A stretch of 64,000 bases of DNA from Alphaproteobacteria bacterium WMHbin7 (lineage in GTDB: Bacteria; Pseudomonadota; Alphaproteobacteria; Rhodospirillales; WMHbin7), in the NCBI GenBank assembly GCA_002753155.1, contig PDZW01000017.1, positions 1 through 64,000 of the forward strand, given 5' to 3'. Below, one piece after another: positions 1-7,961 of the stretch; position 1 is the first letter of the stretch; each line of letters begins with the position of its first letter. The notes beneath the pieces were generated by a model, which did not search any database, was not told the DNA's origin, and saw only the letters and a list, made by a program, of their open reading frames with translations. The position numbers and the translations under genes were made by a program.

Positions 1-1
1 A

Positions 2-148
2 TGTGCATGGCTGGCCCAAGGGCGCCCAGGTTCCGAAATGATCCGGATCAATCTCGCCCGCCTGGGCGATGCCTACGCCCAGACCAAGAAAAGTCACCAT
101 TACCACCACCCGCCACATGCCCTGCCGTCCCTTTCTTCTCGCCCCTAA
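2..148 (+). CDS. C-terminal fragment of an unidentified protein, open at the window edge
   Basis: An open frame with no start inside the window runs from the left edge to a TAA at 146-148. The codons up to about position 95 end mostly in G or C, as in the neighbouring genes, and encode a stretch with RINLARLGDAYAQTKK. After that the frame becomes His/Pro/Ser-rich and may be a drifted tail. It overlaps the upstream part of the next frame, so either the next gene starts later than its first ATG or a frameshift joins the two. I do not recognise the family. Confidence 0.35.
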   Translation, partial: CAWLAQGRPGSEMIRINLARLGDAYAQTKKSHHYHHPPHALPSLSSRP

Positions 149-524
149 GGCGAGTTTGTGCCTAGGCACCCAAAAAGGCAAGGGTGGTCGGCAATGCATC
201 GCACTGGTCAAACATGCCGTCCCCGGCATAGGAAGCGCCAAGGACTGGAAGGAGGGCGAGAAAATCAAGGGACCGGACGATCCTCCTCTTGCGCCGGGCA
301 CGGCAATCGCTACCTTCAAGGACGGCAAGTATCAGAACAACGACACCGGCAACCATGCCGCCATCGTCATCGAACCCGGCGAGCAGAACGGCAAGAAGGG
401 ATACTGGGTGCTGGATCAGCATAAGAACAAGGAAGCTGGCAGGATGTTTTTCGCTTTTGAAAGCAACTCGAAAAACCCAACCAGCCGCATGGAAAATTAC
501 TCGGTGATTCGAAAGGGAAAGTGA
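69..524 (+). CDS. BPSL0067-type (NlpC/P60-like) amidase-family protein, start uncertain
   Basis: The core reads GGRQCIALVK, then GTAIATF, a TGNHAAIVI segment and WVLDQH. This Cys...His arrangement is what I know from the BPSL0067 family, small papain-like proteins often found near type VI secretion or polymorphic-toxin loci. The presumed catalytic Cys lies near residue 43 of the longest frame and the His in GNHAA near residue 95. The first 35 or so residues look non-native (Arg/Pro/Thr-rich) and overlap an upstream frame, so the true start may be the ATG at 117 or a TTG near 156. The stop overlaps the next start (TGATG). A cell-wall amidase or effector role is inference from family and neighbourhood. 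Confidence 0.65.
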   Translation: MPTPRPRKVTITTTRHMPCRPFLLAPKASLCLGTQKGKGGRQCIALVKHAVPGIGSAKDWKEGEKIKGPDDPPLAPGTAIATFKDGKYQNNDTGNHAAIVIEPGEQNGKKGYWVLDQHKNKEAGRMFFAFESNSKNPTSRMENYSVIRKGK

Positions 525-943
525 TGGTGCCAGTGGTGCAAAAACTTTTCTCACGAGTGGCCTTGTTCGTGGCGATTACCCTGAGCTATCCCGTATTAGC
601 TGGTGAAGTGAGAACACTCTGCCCTGCCGCCAAGCCCTGGGGCGATGCCGTTCCCTTTCGTTATGGAGAAATTTGGCCTGAGGGCTATCCGACACACTGG
701 GAGCAGGACAGCATAGTAAGGAAGAATGGGCTTGTCTTGCTGGAACGTGATTTTCTCGACTACAACTCCAACAAAGCCGTGTTGATGTGCGAGTTCAAGG
801 ATCGCTCGAGCATCGAGATTCCGATCCACGGTCTTCTGCTTCGCTGCGGCATGACCCTGCGCAATTACGATTCAAAGAAGAAGCCCACGGAATGGCTCAA
901 CGTCTGGTGCATCTCGGACGATGCGCTGGGGCCAAAACGGTAA
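524..943 (+). CDS. small secreted protein, STY0301-like, first of two paralogues
   Basis: About 139 residues with an N-terminal signal peptide (LFVAITLSYPVLAGE, cleavage near residue 27). The mature part has a CPAAKPWGDAVPFRYG motif, a central LMCEFKDRS segment and a C-terminal Cys plus VWCISDD, giving four conserved cysteines in all. The ATG at 524 overlaps the TGA of the amidase-like gene, with an AAGGGAAAG Shine-Dalgarno upstream; a GTG at 521 is an alternative. It shares its whole cysteine and motif pattern with the next gene. The pattern resembles STY0301-family proteins, which I have seen beside BPSL0067 genes. A periplasmic immunity role is inference. Confidence 0.6.
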   Translation: MVPVVQKLFSRVALFVAITLSYPVLAGEVRTLCPAAKPWGDAVPFRYGEIWPEGYPTHWEQDSIVRKNGLVLLERDFLDYNSNKAVLMCEFKDRSSIEIPIHGLLLRCGMTLRNYDSKKKPTEWLNVWCISDDALGPKR

Positions 944-999
944 AGTGACTGATCGGTTTTAAGTCGGAACAATGGCTCTTAAGTGAGGGGGGGAAAGCG

Positions 1000-1410
1000 A
1001 TGCGCTTGCTGTTCTGGCCATTTGTGCTGATGCTTGGTTTCGGAGCTGCTGGCGACGGCTTGGCCGATGACGTCACGACGGAATGCCCCAAGGTCAAGCC
1101 ATGGGGCGAGCCGGTTGCGTTGCGTATAGGCATGTTCGAGCTTTCTTTGATGGAGAAAGCGCATGCCCCCGACAGCGTGACCCGGGAAGGTGATCTGGTG
1201 ACCCATGAGTTCGACTTCTCCCACATCACCTATTGGCGACCCCGACTAATCTGCGGCTTTGCGGACAACTCCCGGCTAAATCTGCCGATTCCAGAGAAAT
1301 TAACCCAATGCAGGAGCCTGTTTCGTGATCAGGGGCAGGGTGAGCTTCAATTGATCCGTATCTGGTGTGTGTCTAAAAAAGTGGATCCGCTTGCCTCCAA
1401 GGGGAAATAG
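1000..1410 (+). CDS. small secreted protein, STY0301-like, second paralogue
   Basis: About 136 residues. A signal peptide (LLFWPFVLMLGFGAAGDGLA) precedes CPKVKPWGEPVALRIG, then LICGFADNS, LPIPEKLTQC and IWCVSKK. All these blocks have counterparts at matching positions in the gene at 524-943, so the two arose by tandem duplication and then diverged strongly. A purine-rich GAGGGGGG Shine-Dalgarno sits 7 nt before the ATG. The 56-nt gap to the upstream paralogue and the same strand suggest one transcript with the amidase-like gene. Function is not established. Confidence 0.6.
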   Translation: MRLLFWPFVLMLGFGAAGDGLADDVTTECPKVKPWGEPVALRIGMFELSLMEKAHAPDSVTREGDLVTHEFDFSHITYWRPRLICGFADNSRLNLPIPEKLTQCRSLFRDQGQGELQLIRIWCVSKKVDPLASKGK

Positions 1411-1417
1411 AGCTTCT

Positions 1418-2602
1418 TCACCCATCCACGATCGCAATCAATTGCCCAAGCTGGCGCTCCCAGGTGAAGGCCTTCAGATGCGCTGCCGCAGCGCTGCCCA
1501 ATGACCTTGCCTCGTCTCGCTTGGCAAAGGCCCGCTCCATCAAAGCCAGCAATTCCTCGGCACTGCTTTCGCCCCAGCCCTCGGTCGAGCGGTGGAAGGG
1601 AAGGTCTTGCACTTTATCCTGGCGCTCCAGCACATAGGCCAGCTTGGAATCGGCCAGATCGAGATGCCCGGTATTGGCCGCGAGGATGGTGGGAAGGCCC
1701 GAAGCCATCGCCTCCATCGCTACCAGATTGGTTCCCGGCTCGCAGCGATTGGGAAAGACAGCCAGATCGGCTTCGCGCAGAACCGGGGCCAGCAGGCTGT
1801 TGGGCAGATCGGGCAGCAGCAGCACCTCGTCCTCGGTAAATCCCTGAAGGGCCAGCCAGGACCGAATATCAGGCTTGCCATCGGCTTTCAGGGGCAGGTC
1901 GGGCATGCCGTGGGGCGAGAGTGCGATGCTGGCTGCGGAATTGGCCCACTCATTGTTCCAGGCCGCCATCAGCAGCGCCTCGGGATGGCGTTTTCTGAAT
2001 TGGCGAAAGGCGGTCAGCACGATGTCCTGGCCCTTGCGAAATTCCAGCTTGCCGCCCGAGAAGATGACGAAACGCCCAGGCAGCAGGCCTGCCTTCGGCG
2101 CTGGATGGAAAGCGCCTTGATCGATGCCCTGAATGACCAGATGCACGCGGGGAACACCCGCCGCCTCGAGAAGAACGGCATTCCAGGTCGAACCTGCGAT
2201 CACACCGTCCAGACCAGCGCCGATGGCCCGGGCCTCGGCCCCCAGGGCCGGATCGACAAAGAAGGTGACGCCGAAATTGCGCTGCCCGTGAAGGCGCCGC
2301 CCCCCCAGGGGCAAGGGCAGCAATTCCTCGCCCAATCCATTCAGCACCGTGGACAGTGTTTCAAACACCCCACCGCTGGGCAGGGCGCGGAATGTTTCCT
2401 GAAGGGGTCGCGAATGCTCCACCACGCCCTGGAACAACCGGCTTTCCAAAGGCGGGGCCTGCCAATCCGAAACCGGCCACAACAGCTCGCAGCCGCGCCC
2501 CAGGGCCGCCAGCCGAACCGCCAGATGGAATCCGTAAAGCCCCCAGCCCGAGCCGGTGCCCGCCTGCCAGTTGATCAGGATGGGAGAAGACGCAAGGCTC
2601 AC
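1418..2602 (-). CDS. glycosyltransferase family 4 (group 1)
   Basis: About 394 residues. The N-terminus has [17 protein letters not shown] (acceptor-domain glycine loop), the middle has [14 protein letters not shown], and the C-terminal donor domain carries [20 protein letters not shown], the EX7E-type signature of retaining GT4 enzymes. The GTG start overlaps the TGA of ctrA (GTGA), so it is probably translationally coupled to that gene; a longer frame begins inside ctrA at 2659 but its extra residues look like antisense noise. It is a clear paralogue of the broken gene at 59483-60643 (both have LLPGRFV-FSGGKLE-RKGQD). Sugar and acceptor are unknown; the context suggests surface or flagellar glycosylation. 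Confidence 0.85.
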   Translation of the reverse strand: MSLASSPILINWQAGTGSGWGLYGFHLAVRLAALGRGCELLWPVSDWQAPPLESRLFQGVVEHSRPLQETFRALPSGGVFETLSTVLNGLGEELLPLPLGGRRLHGQRNFGVTFFVDPALGAEARAIGAGLDGVIAGSTWNAVLLEAAGVPRVHLVIQGIDQGAFHPAPKAGLLPGRFVIFSGGKLEFRKGQDIVLTAFRQFRKRHPEALLMAAWNNEWANSAASIALSPHGMPDLPLKADGKPDIRSWLALQGFTEDEVLLLPDLPNSLLAPVLREADLAVFPNRCEPGTNLVAMEAMASGLPTILAANTGHLDLADSKLAYVLERQDKVQDLPFHRSTEGWGESSAEELLALMERAFAKRDEARSLGSAAAAHLKAFTWERQLGQLIAIVDG

Positions 2603-3300
2603 GCTGGCGGATGCTGGCCCTTGTCGTCGGGATCGCGCAGCACGTAGCCGCGCCCCCAAACGGTTTCGATATAGCTGTCGCCACCCGTGGCCTGAGAGAG
2701 CTTTTTCCTCAGCTTGCAGATGAAGACGTCGATGATCTTGAGCTCGGGCTCGTCGATGCCGCCATAGAGGTGATTAAGGAAGGTTTCCTTGGTCAGCGTG
2801 GCCCCCTTGCGCAGGCTCAAGAGTTCCAGGATGCCGTATTCCTTGCCGGTCAGCTTCAGAGGTTCGCCATCGACCTCAGCCACCCGGCTTTCCAGATTGA
2901 CCGCCAGCTTGCCGGTATGAATGATGGATTGGGCATGGCCCTTGGCGCGGCGCACGATGGCCTGAAGCCTGGCGATCAGCTCGCCCTTGTCGAAGGGCTT
3001 GGTCAGGTAATCGTCGGCCCCGCCCGAGAGGCCCTTGATCTTGCGGTCGGTATCGACCAGACCGGTGAGGATGAGGACGGGCGTTTCCACCTTGTTGGCC
3101 CGAAGGCGACGCAGAACCTCGAAACCGTCCATATCGGGCAGCAGCAGATCAAGAACGATGATATCGTAATCATACAGCTTGGCGATATCGAGACCGTCCT
3201 CGCCCAGGGCGGCGGTATCAATCACCATGCCTTCGCTTTTGAGCATCAATTCGATGCTCTTGCTTGTTGCCGGATCGTCCTCGACCAATAAAACGCGCAT
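2599..3300 (-). CDS. ctrA: CtrA-type cell-cycle response regulator
   Basis: About 233 residues: a receiver domain (MRVLLVEDD, phospho-acceptor Asp51 in [11 protein letters not shown], Lys in LTKPFDKGE) followed by an OmpR-type winged-helix DNA-binding domain ([39 protein letters not shown]). This matches CtrA of alphaproteobacteria closely over its whole length; in Caulobacter CtrA controls cell cycle and flagellar genes. The ATG at 3300 is preferred over one at 3318 because AAAGGGGG lies 5 nt upstream and MRVLL is the usual CtrA N-terminus. It is divergent from fliI with a 67-bp gap containing TTAA half-sites, consistent with autoregulation and control of fliI. Confidence 0.93.
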   Translation of the reverse strand: MRVLLVEDDPATSKSIELMLKSEGMVIDTAALGEDGLDIAKLYDYDIIVLDLLLPDMDGFEVLRRLRANKVETPVLILTGLVDTDRKIKGLSGGADDYLTKPFDKGELIARLQAIVRRAKGHAQSIIHTGKLAVNLESRVAEVDGEPLKLTGKEYGILELLSLRKGATLTKETFLNHLYGGIDEPELKIIDVFICKLRKKLSQATGGDSYIETVWGRGYVLRDPDDKGQHPPA

Positions 3301-3311
3301 GCCAACCCCCT

Positions 3312-3346
3312 TTAGCATTATGTTAACCTTAAGCCGAGATCGTTAA
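3312..3346. promoter_or_regulatory. candidate CtrA-binding half-site cluster between ctrA and fliI
   Basis: TTAG-N7-TTAA lies at 3312-3326, one mismatch from the CtrA box TTAA-N7-TTAA. Further TTAA half-sites lie at 3329-3332 and 3343-3346 (spacing N10). The position, between the two divergent starts, fits CtrA autoregulation and control of fliI. Occupancy is inference. Confidence 0.4.
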
Positions 3347-3367
3347 CGTTTCAAGCTGCGGTTTCCC

Positions 3368-4690
3368 ATGGTCCTGCTGCGCAATCTCTTGAATGACATC
3401 GAACGGGTGCCCGACCATCAGATCTATGGCCGGGTAACGGCGGTTCAGGGCATGCTGGTGGAAATCGGCGGCGTACAAAACAACCTATCGGTTGGGGATC
3501 GCTGCCAGATTCTGGCCCGGGCGAACCGGCAGGTGACCTGCGAAGTCGTGGGATTCCGAGAGGGCCGGGCCCTTTTGATGCCCTTTTCCCCCCTGGACGG
3601 GGTGGGGCTGGGTTGCCGGGTCGAGGTGGCCAATGCCGAGCCGCTGCTCTATCCCGACCCCTCATGGCTGGGCCGCGTGATCAACGCCATGGGCGAGCCC
3701 ATCGACGGCAAGGGCCCCCTGCCCGGCGGCGAGAAGCCCTATCCCATCCATAACCGCCCGCCGCCCGCCCATTCGCGCCAACGCGTGGCGGGCAAGATCG
3801 ATCTGGGCATTCGGGCCATCAACACCTTTCTGACCTGTTGCCGTGGCCAGCGCATGGGAATCTTCGCGGGCTCGGGCGTTGGCAAATCGAGTGTGCTGTC
3901 CATGATGGCCAAGCATACCAAGGCCCAGGTCAGCGTGATCGGCCTGATCGGCGAGCGCGGACGCGAGGCCCGCGAATTCATCGAGGATGATCTGGGCGAG
4001 GAAGGCTTGAAGCGCTCGGTGGTGGTGGTCGCCACTTCGGACGAATCGCCTCTCATGCGCCGCCAGGCCGCCTATGTCACCATGTCGGTGGCCGAATTCT
4101 ACCGCGATGCCGGCAATGACGTGCTGTGCCTGATGGATTCGGTGACGCGCTTTGCCATGGCCCAGCGCGAGATCAGCCTGTCGGCGGGCGAGCCCCCGGC
4201 CTCCAAGGGCTATACGCCCTCGGTTTTTGCGGAACTGCCCAAGCTCTTGGAGCGCGCAGGCCCCGGCGGCCCGGGCCAGGGCAACATCACCGGCCTGTTC
4301 ACCGTTCTGGTCGAGGGCGACGACACCAACGAGCCCATTTCGGACGCCGTGCGCGCCATTCTGGACGGCCATATCGTGCTGGACCGCGCCATTGCCGAAC
4401 GGGGCCGCTATCCGGCCATCAATATTCTGCGCAGCGTTTCCAGAACCATGCCGGGCTGCAATTCGGAGGAAGAAAATCTGGTCGTTTCCAAGGCCCGAAA
4501 ACTTCTGGCGGTCTATGAAGACATGGCCGAGCTGATCCGCCTGGGAGCCTATCGCAAGGGCAGCGATCCGGCGGTGGACGAGGCGATCAAGTATTACGGT
4601 GCGTTAGAGGATTTCCTGGCCCAGGGCAAACGGGAAGCGGCCGATCTGGCCAGCGGCTACCAGTTGCTGGCCGATATCCTGGCGCAATAA
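3368..4690 (+). CDS. fliI: flagellum-specific ATPase FliI
   Basis: 440 residues, full family length. FliI powers the cytoplasmic part of the flagellar type III export apparatus. An N-terminal beta-barrel domain ([17 protein letters not shown]) is followed by a RecA-like ATPase core with Walker A GSGVGKSS near residues 168-175, ERGREAREF, Walker B region [10 protein letters not shown] near 255 and the family signature [19 protein letters not shown]. It starts the fliI-fliJ operon, 6 nt ahead of fliJ, divergent from ctrA. The ATG at 3368 gives the expected N-terminus; no strong Shine-Dalgarno is visible. Confidence 0.95.
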   Translation: MVLLRNLLNDIERVPDHQIYGRVTAVQGMLVEIGGVQNNLSVGDRCQILARANRQVTCEVVGFREGRALLMPFSPLDGVGLGCRVEVANAEPLLYPDPSWLGRVINAMGEPIDGKGPLPGGEKPYPIHNRPPPAHSRQRVAGKIDLGIRAINTFLTCCRGQRMGIFAGSGVGKSSVLSMMAKHTKAQVSVIGLIGERGREAREFIEDDLGEEGLKRSVVVVATSDESPLMRRQAAYVTMSVAEFYRDAGNDVLCLMDSVTRFAMAQREISLSAGEPPASKGYTPSVFAELPKLLERAGPGGPGQGNITGLFTVLVEGDDTNEPISDAVRAILDGHIVLDRAIAERGRYPAINILRSVSRTMPGCNSEEENLVVSKARKLLAVYEDMAELIRLGAYRKGSDPAVDEAIKYYGALEDFLAQGKREAADLASGYQLLADILAQ

Positions 4691-4696
4691 ACCCGT

Positions 4697-5125
4697 ATGG
4701 CAAAAAAACTGAAAACCCTGATCCGTCTGCACAAATGGACGGTAGACGAGCGCAGGCGAGAACTCGGCATCCTGCTGGCCCGCGAAGACGAGGTGCAGGC
4801 CCTGCTGACCGGGCTTGAACAGGAATTAGTGGAAGAACAGAAGACCGCCGCCGAAGACCCCACGCTGGCCGGATTCTCCTATGGCGGTTACGCCCAGCGC
4901 TATCTGGAAATGAAGGGTAATCTGGTGCGTCTGCTCGATGCCATCGGGCGTGAAATTCTGGCAGCCCAGGAGCGCCTTGCCGCCGCCTATCGCGAATTGA
5001 AGACCTACGAAGAGGTCGAGAAGAACCGCGCCAAGAAGGAATTGGAAGAGGCCAATCTCAAGGAACAAAAGATGCTGGATGAAATCGCCAGCACACGCTT
5101 CGAACGGGCGAAGGCAGAAAGGTAG
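4697..5125 (+). CDS. fliJ: FliJ-like flagellar export chaperone
   Basis: 142 residues, highly charged and predicted to be almost entirely coiled coil (Lys/Glu/Arg-rich heptads such as EEVEKNRAKKELEEANLKEQ). Size, composition and position 6 nt after fliI identify it as FliJ, the central stalk-like partner of the FliI ATPase ring in flagellar protein export. FliJ sequences diverge greatly, so the call rests mainly on synteny. It ends in TAG and is followed by a repeat-filled intergenic region. Confidence 0.8.
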   Translation: MAKKLKTLIRLHKWTVDERRRELGILLAREDEVQALLTGLEQELVEEQKTAAEDPTLAGFSYGGYAQRYLEMKGNLVRLLDAIGREILAAQERLAAAYRELKTYEEVEKNRAKKELEEANLKEQKMLDEIASTRFERAKAER

Positions 5126-5162
5126 ATCATACTCGATTGCAGAAGAAATGACTCTTGGAGGC

Positions 5163-5276
5163 CATCCTTCGAGGCTCGCTCCGCTCGCGCCTCAGGATGA
5201 GGTTTGTGTTTTTTCTTCAGTGATTATCCTCATACTGAGGAGGATGCGAAGCATCCGTCTCGAAGCACGAGGATAA
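5163..5276. repeat. REP-like palindromic repeat, family A copy 1
   Basis: Two imperfect palindromic units in opposite orientation: one starts CCATCCTTCGAGGC and closes with CCTCAGGATGAGG, the other starts ATCCTCATACTGAGG and closes with CGTCTCGAAGCACGAGGAT. Related pairs occur near 22138 and 53225. The copy lies in the 265-bp gap between fliJ and the GH15 gene, which contains no gene that I can support. Confidence 0.75.
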
Positions 5277-5336
5277 CAGTCGCTTTTCGCAAACTGGTAT
5301 CAGATGACCCGCTCTACCAATTTGGTTTGAGCTGCC

Positions 5337-5394
5337 GATTCACGTTTAACTCCGAGACGCCCGAGTGACTCAGCGCGAAACGATCATGCTCTAG
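5337..5394. repeat. dispersed palindromic repeat, family B copy 1
   Basis: Begins GATTCACGTTTAACTC and ends near CGATCATGCTCTAG; it aligns with 10323-10380 and with 38708-38765. The distal end contains the GH15 stop codon (TAG on the minus strand). The palindrome is partly decayed in this copy. Confidence 0.65.
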
Positions 5395-7184
5395 AAAACC
5401 TCTTCCCAACTGCGACTAAGCCGCATCGCGGCATTGATCAGGCCGACCATGGAATAGGCCTGCGGGAAATTCCCCCAAAGCTCGCCGGTAAGCGGATGAA
5501 TATCCTCCGAGAGCAGTCCCAGGGAATTGCGACGGGCCAGAATCGATTCGAAGATGGCCAGGGCTTCCTCTCTGCGACCCAGCGAGGCCAGGGCATCGAT
5601 GTACCAGAAGGTGCAGATGGTAAAAGCGGTTTCTGGCAGCCCAAAATCATCCTCGACGGAATAGCGCAAGAGCAGGTCGCCGCGCTTTAATTCCTTGCCC
5701 ACGGCATCGACCGTAAGGGAGAAGCGGGGATCGTCGGCCATCAGAAAATCGAGTTCGTGCATCAAAAGCAGGCTGGCATCCAGTTCGGCGCCGTTCCAGG
5801 TCGAGACAAAACTCTGTTTGGCCTCGTTCCAGCAGTGGGAGACAATGGTTTCGTGCAGGCGGTCGGCCTCGACCCGCCAGAAGATCGCGCGCTCCTTCAG
5901 GCCCAATGCGCCTGCAATTTTCGATAAGCGGTCGCAGGCGGCCCAGCACATCAGACTGGAAAAGGTGTGGACGGCATGCTTGCCTCGCAACTCCCACAGG
6001 CCCGCATCAGGCTTGTCAAAGGCAAGCACGGCACTGCGCCCCAGCATCTCCAGCCGTTCGAACAACTGGTGATTTCCGGAACTGGGCAGTCTTTGATCGA
6101 AAAAGACGTGCGTGGCCGCCAGGACAACACTGCCATAAACATCGTTCTGAACCTGCTCATACGCTTGGTTTCCCAAGCGGACCGGACCCATGCCGCGATA
6201 GCCCGCAAGCGCCGGGGCGATCTTCTCGTCAAGATTGGTCGAGCGCGTGATACCGTAGACCGGTTGCAAGCCTGCCTCGCTCACGATGTTCGTGATGTAA
6301 CCCAGATATTCCTCCATCGTCCGGGTGGCGCCCAGACGATTCAGCGCATGGATAACGAAATAGGCATCGCGCGGCCAGCAGAGGCGGTAGTCCCAGTTGC
6401 GCTGGGTATTTGGGGCCTCGGGGATCGAAGTGGTCAGGGCCGCCACGATGGCCCCCGTTTCTTCGTAATTGCACAGCTTCAGCGTGATCGCCGCCCGAAT
6501 GACAGCCTCCTGCCAGTCGAAGGGAATGAACAGAGAGCGCACCCAGTTGCGCCAATGATCCAGCGTCTTTTCGTGAAAGATCCGCGCGGTCTCCTCGATT
6601 CCAGCCATCAGACTTTCATCCGACCCCAGAATCAGGCTGACGGGGTAGTCGAGCAGAAAGGGCGTTTCCTCAGCGATATAGGACAAGGGCGCGTCGGTGG
6701 TCAGCCGCAAGGCCGCGTCGCCAAAGACGAAGCGCATATGGTTGCTGCCCAACGTGACACGGGGAATATCATTGCCCCAACCAAAGCGCGGACGAAGCCT
6801 TACGCGCAGCCTTGGTTTTCCATTCAAGGGAAAAATACGTCTGACGATGGCCGGGGGCCGGAACATCCGGTCATACTGGGGATAGCGGGGGGCGAAATCG
6901 ACCACCTCGACGGCGCTGCCGTCCTCGCCGTAGAGGCGTGTGCAAAGAACGGCCGTGTTCGGCGTATAGAATTGCTCGCTGCGCAACTGATTGGCCAATT
7001 CGATCACGAAATACCCACCGTTGGCGGGATCCTCGGGACGATAGGGTTTCTCGCCGCCCACCAGGGCGTTGAAGATCGGCACGCCATCCAGCCTTGGAAA
7101 GCATCCCCAGACGATGTGCGCCGCATTGTCGATCAACATGGCCAGGTTGCAATTGCCGATAACACCCAGATTCAGATGTGTCAC
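5391..7184 (-). CDS. glycoside hydrolase family 15 protein (glucoamylase/trehalase type)
   Basis: About 597 residues, the usual length of bacterial GH15 enzymes with an N-terminal beta-sandwich and an (alpha/alpha)6 barrel. Visible blocks are NWDYRLCWPRDA, QPVYGI, LGNQAYEQVQNDVYG and LPETAFTICTFWYIDAL. The GTG start at 7184 overlaps the TGA of otsB (GTGA) and has AAGGAAAGGAG upstream, so it is coupled to trehalose synthesis. Family members hydrolyse alpha-glucosidic bonds, and some are trehalases. Trehalose turnover is the likely role here, but substrate cannot be read from sequence alone. Its stop lies inside a family B palindromic repeat. Confidence 0.88.
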   Translation of the reverse strand: MTHLNLGVIGNCNLAMLIDNAAHIVWGCFPRLDGVPIFNALVGGEKPYRPEDPANGGYFVIELANQLRSEQFYTPNTAVLCTRLYGEDGSAVEVVDFAPRYPQYDRMFRPPAIVRRIFPLNGKPRLRVRLRPRFGWGNDIPRVTLGSNHMRFVFGDAALRLTTDAPLSYIAEETPFLLDYPVSLILGSDESLMAGIEETARIFHEKTLDHWRNWVRSLFIPFDWQEAVIRAAITLKLCNYEETGAIVAALTTSIPEAPNTQRNWDYRLCWPRDAYFVIHALNRLGATRTMEEYLGYITNIVSEAGLQPVYGITRSTNLDEKIAPALAGYRGMGPVRLGNQAYEQVQNDVYGSVVLAATHVFFDQRLPSSGNHQLFERLEMLGRSAVLAFDKPDAGLWELRGKHAVHTFSSLMCWAACDRLSKIAGALGLKERAIFWRVEADRLHETIVSHCWNEAKQSFVSTWNGAELDASLLLMHELDFLMADDPRFSLTVDAVGKELKRGDLLLRYSVEDDFGLPETAFTICTFWYIDALASLGRREEALAIFESILARRNSLGLLSEDIHPLTGELWGNFPQAYSMVGLINAAMRLSRSWEEVF

Positions 7185-7957
7185 GAAGCGCTCCTTTCCT
7201 TGTCGCACCCAAGAGCGTGGCAGACCGGCCCTGCCAGCCAGGCCACCACATCGGCAACCGACCCCGCTTGGAAACAGGCCTCAGTAGCACCCTCTCGCCC
7301 GACCCGAATCGATAACCCGCCTCGACTGTTGACCTCTCGGAAACCTTCCTCATCGGTCACATCGTCGCCGACGAACACTGGCAGGCGGTCGCGATAGGGC
7401 GGTTGCCCAAGAAAATGCGAGATGGCCTCGCCCTTGCCCACAGCCTGAGGCAGAATCTCGACAACCTGCTTGCCATCGAGCAGACGCAATCTTCCCTCCT
7501 CGCCCGCAATCGCCGCCAGAGCCAGACGCCTAGCTTCGAAAGCATCCAGCCGTGGGGGGCGGTAGTGAAAGGCAATCGAATGCGACTTCATTTCGACCAT
7601 GCTCAGGGGGATGCCTTCCGTCAAGCCTGCCAGACGCTTGGCGACTGATGACAGAACATCATCGGCCCGGGAATGAACATGCACCCTGCCCGCGATCCGG
7701 ATCTCGGCACCATGGCAGCCCGCCCCGTCCAGTTCCACCTTGCCCAGCAGCGCGTCGAGCGAGGCCAGGCTGCGTCCGCTGATCAGGGCCAAAGCCCCTC
7801 CGAGAGCGCCTTTGAGGCGGCCAAGCAGGGCGGGCAGACTTTCAGGAACGATGACCGAGTCGGGGCGCTCGGCCAGATTTATGAGAGTGCCGTCGACATC
7901 GAGAAACAGGGCCCATGCGGGCTGGTCACTCCTGGGAGCAGGCAGTGAGTCCACCAT
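7181..7957 (-). CDS. otsB: trehalose-6-phosphate phosphatase
   Basis: About 258 residues of the HAD superfamily. Motif I is FLDVDGTL, motif II SGRSL, and motif IV VFVGDDVTDEEGF; the order and the length are those of OtsB, which dephosphorylates trehalose 6-phosphate to trehalose. The ATG at 7957 lies 4 nt after the otsA stop and precedes the conserved core by a normal distance. The longer upstream frame to 8062 runs antisense-like through otsA and was not used. Middle gene of otsA-otsB-GH15. Confidence 0.93.
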   Translation of the reverse strand: MVDSLPAPRSDQPAWALFLDVDGTLINLAERPDSVIVPESLPALLGRLKGALGGALALISGRSLASLDALLGKVELDGAGCHGAEIRIAGRVHVHSRADDVLSSVAKRLAGLTEGIPLSMVEMKSHSIAFHYRPPRLDAFEARRLALAAIAGEEGRLRLLDGKQVVEILPQAVGKGEAISHFLGQPPYRDRLPVFVGDDVTDEEGFREVNSRGGLSIRVGREGATEACFQAGSVADVVAWLAGPVCHALGCDKERSAS

Positions 7958-7961
7958 GTTC

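Noticed and set aside
1592-2647. 351-residue plus-strand open frame opposite the first glycosyltransferase
   Set aside because: Shadow of a GT4 gene with intact donor-site motif; the antisense product shows no family pattern.
5967-7397. 476-residue plus-strand open frame opposite GH15 and otsB
   Set aside because: It is antisense to two well-supported genes; its composition (Gln/His/Arg-rich) and lack of any recognisable motif are those of a GC-rich shadow frame.
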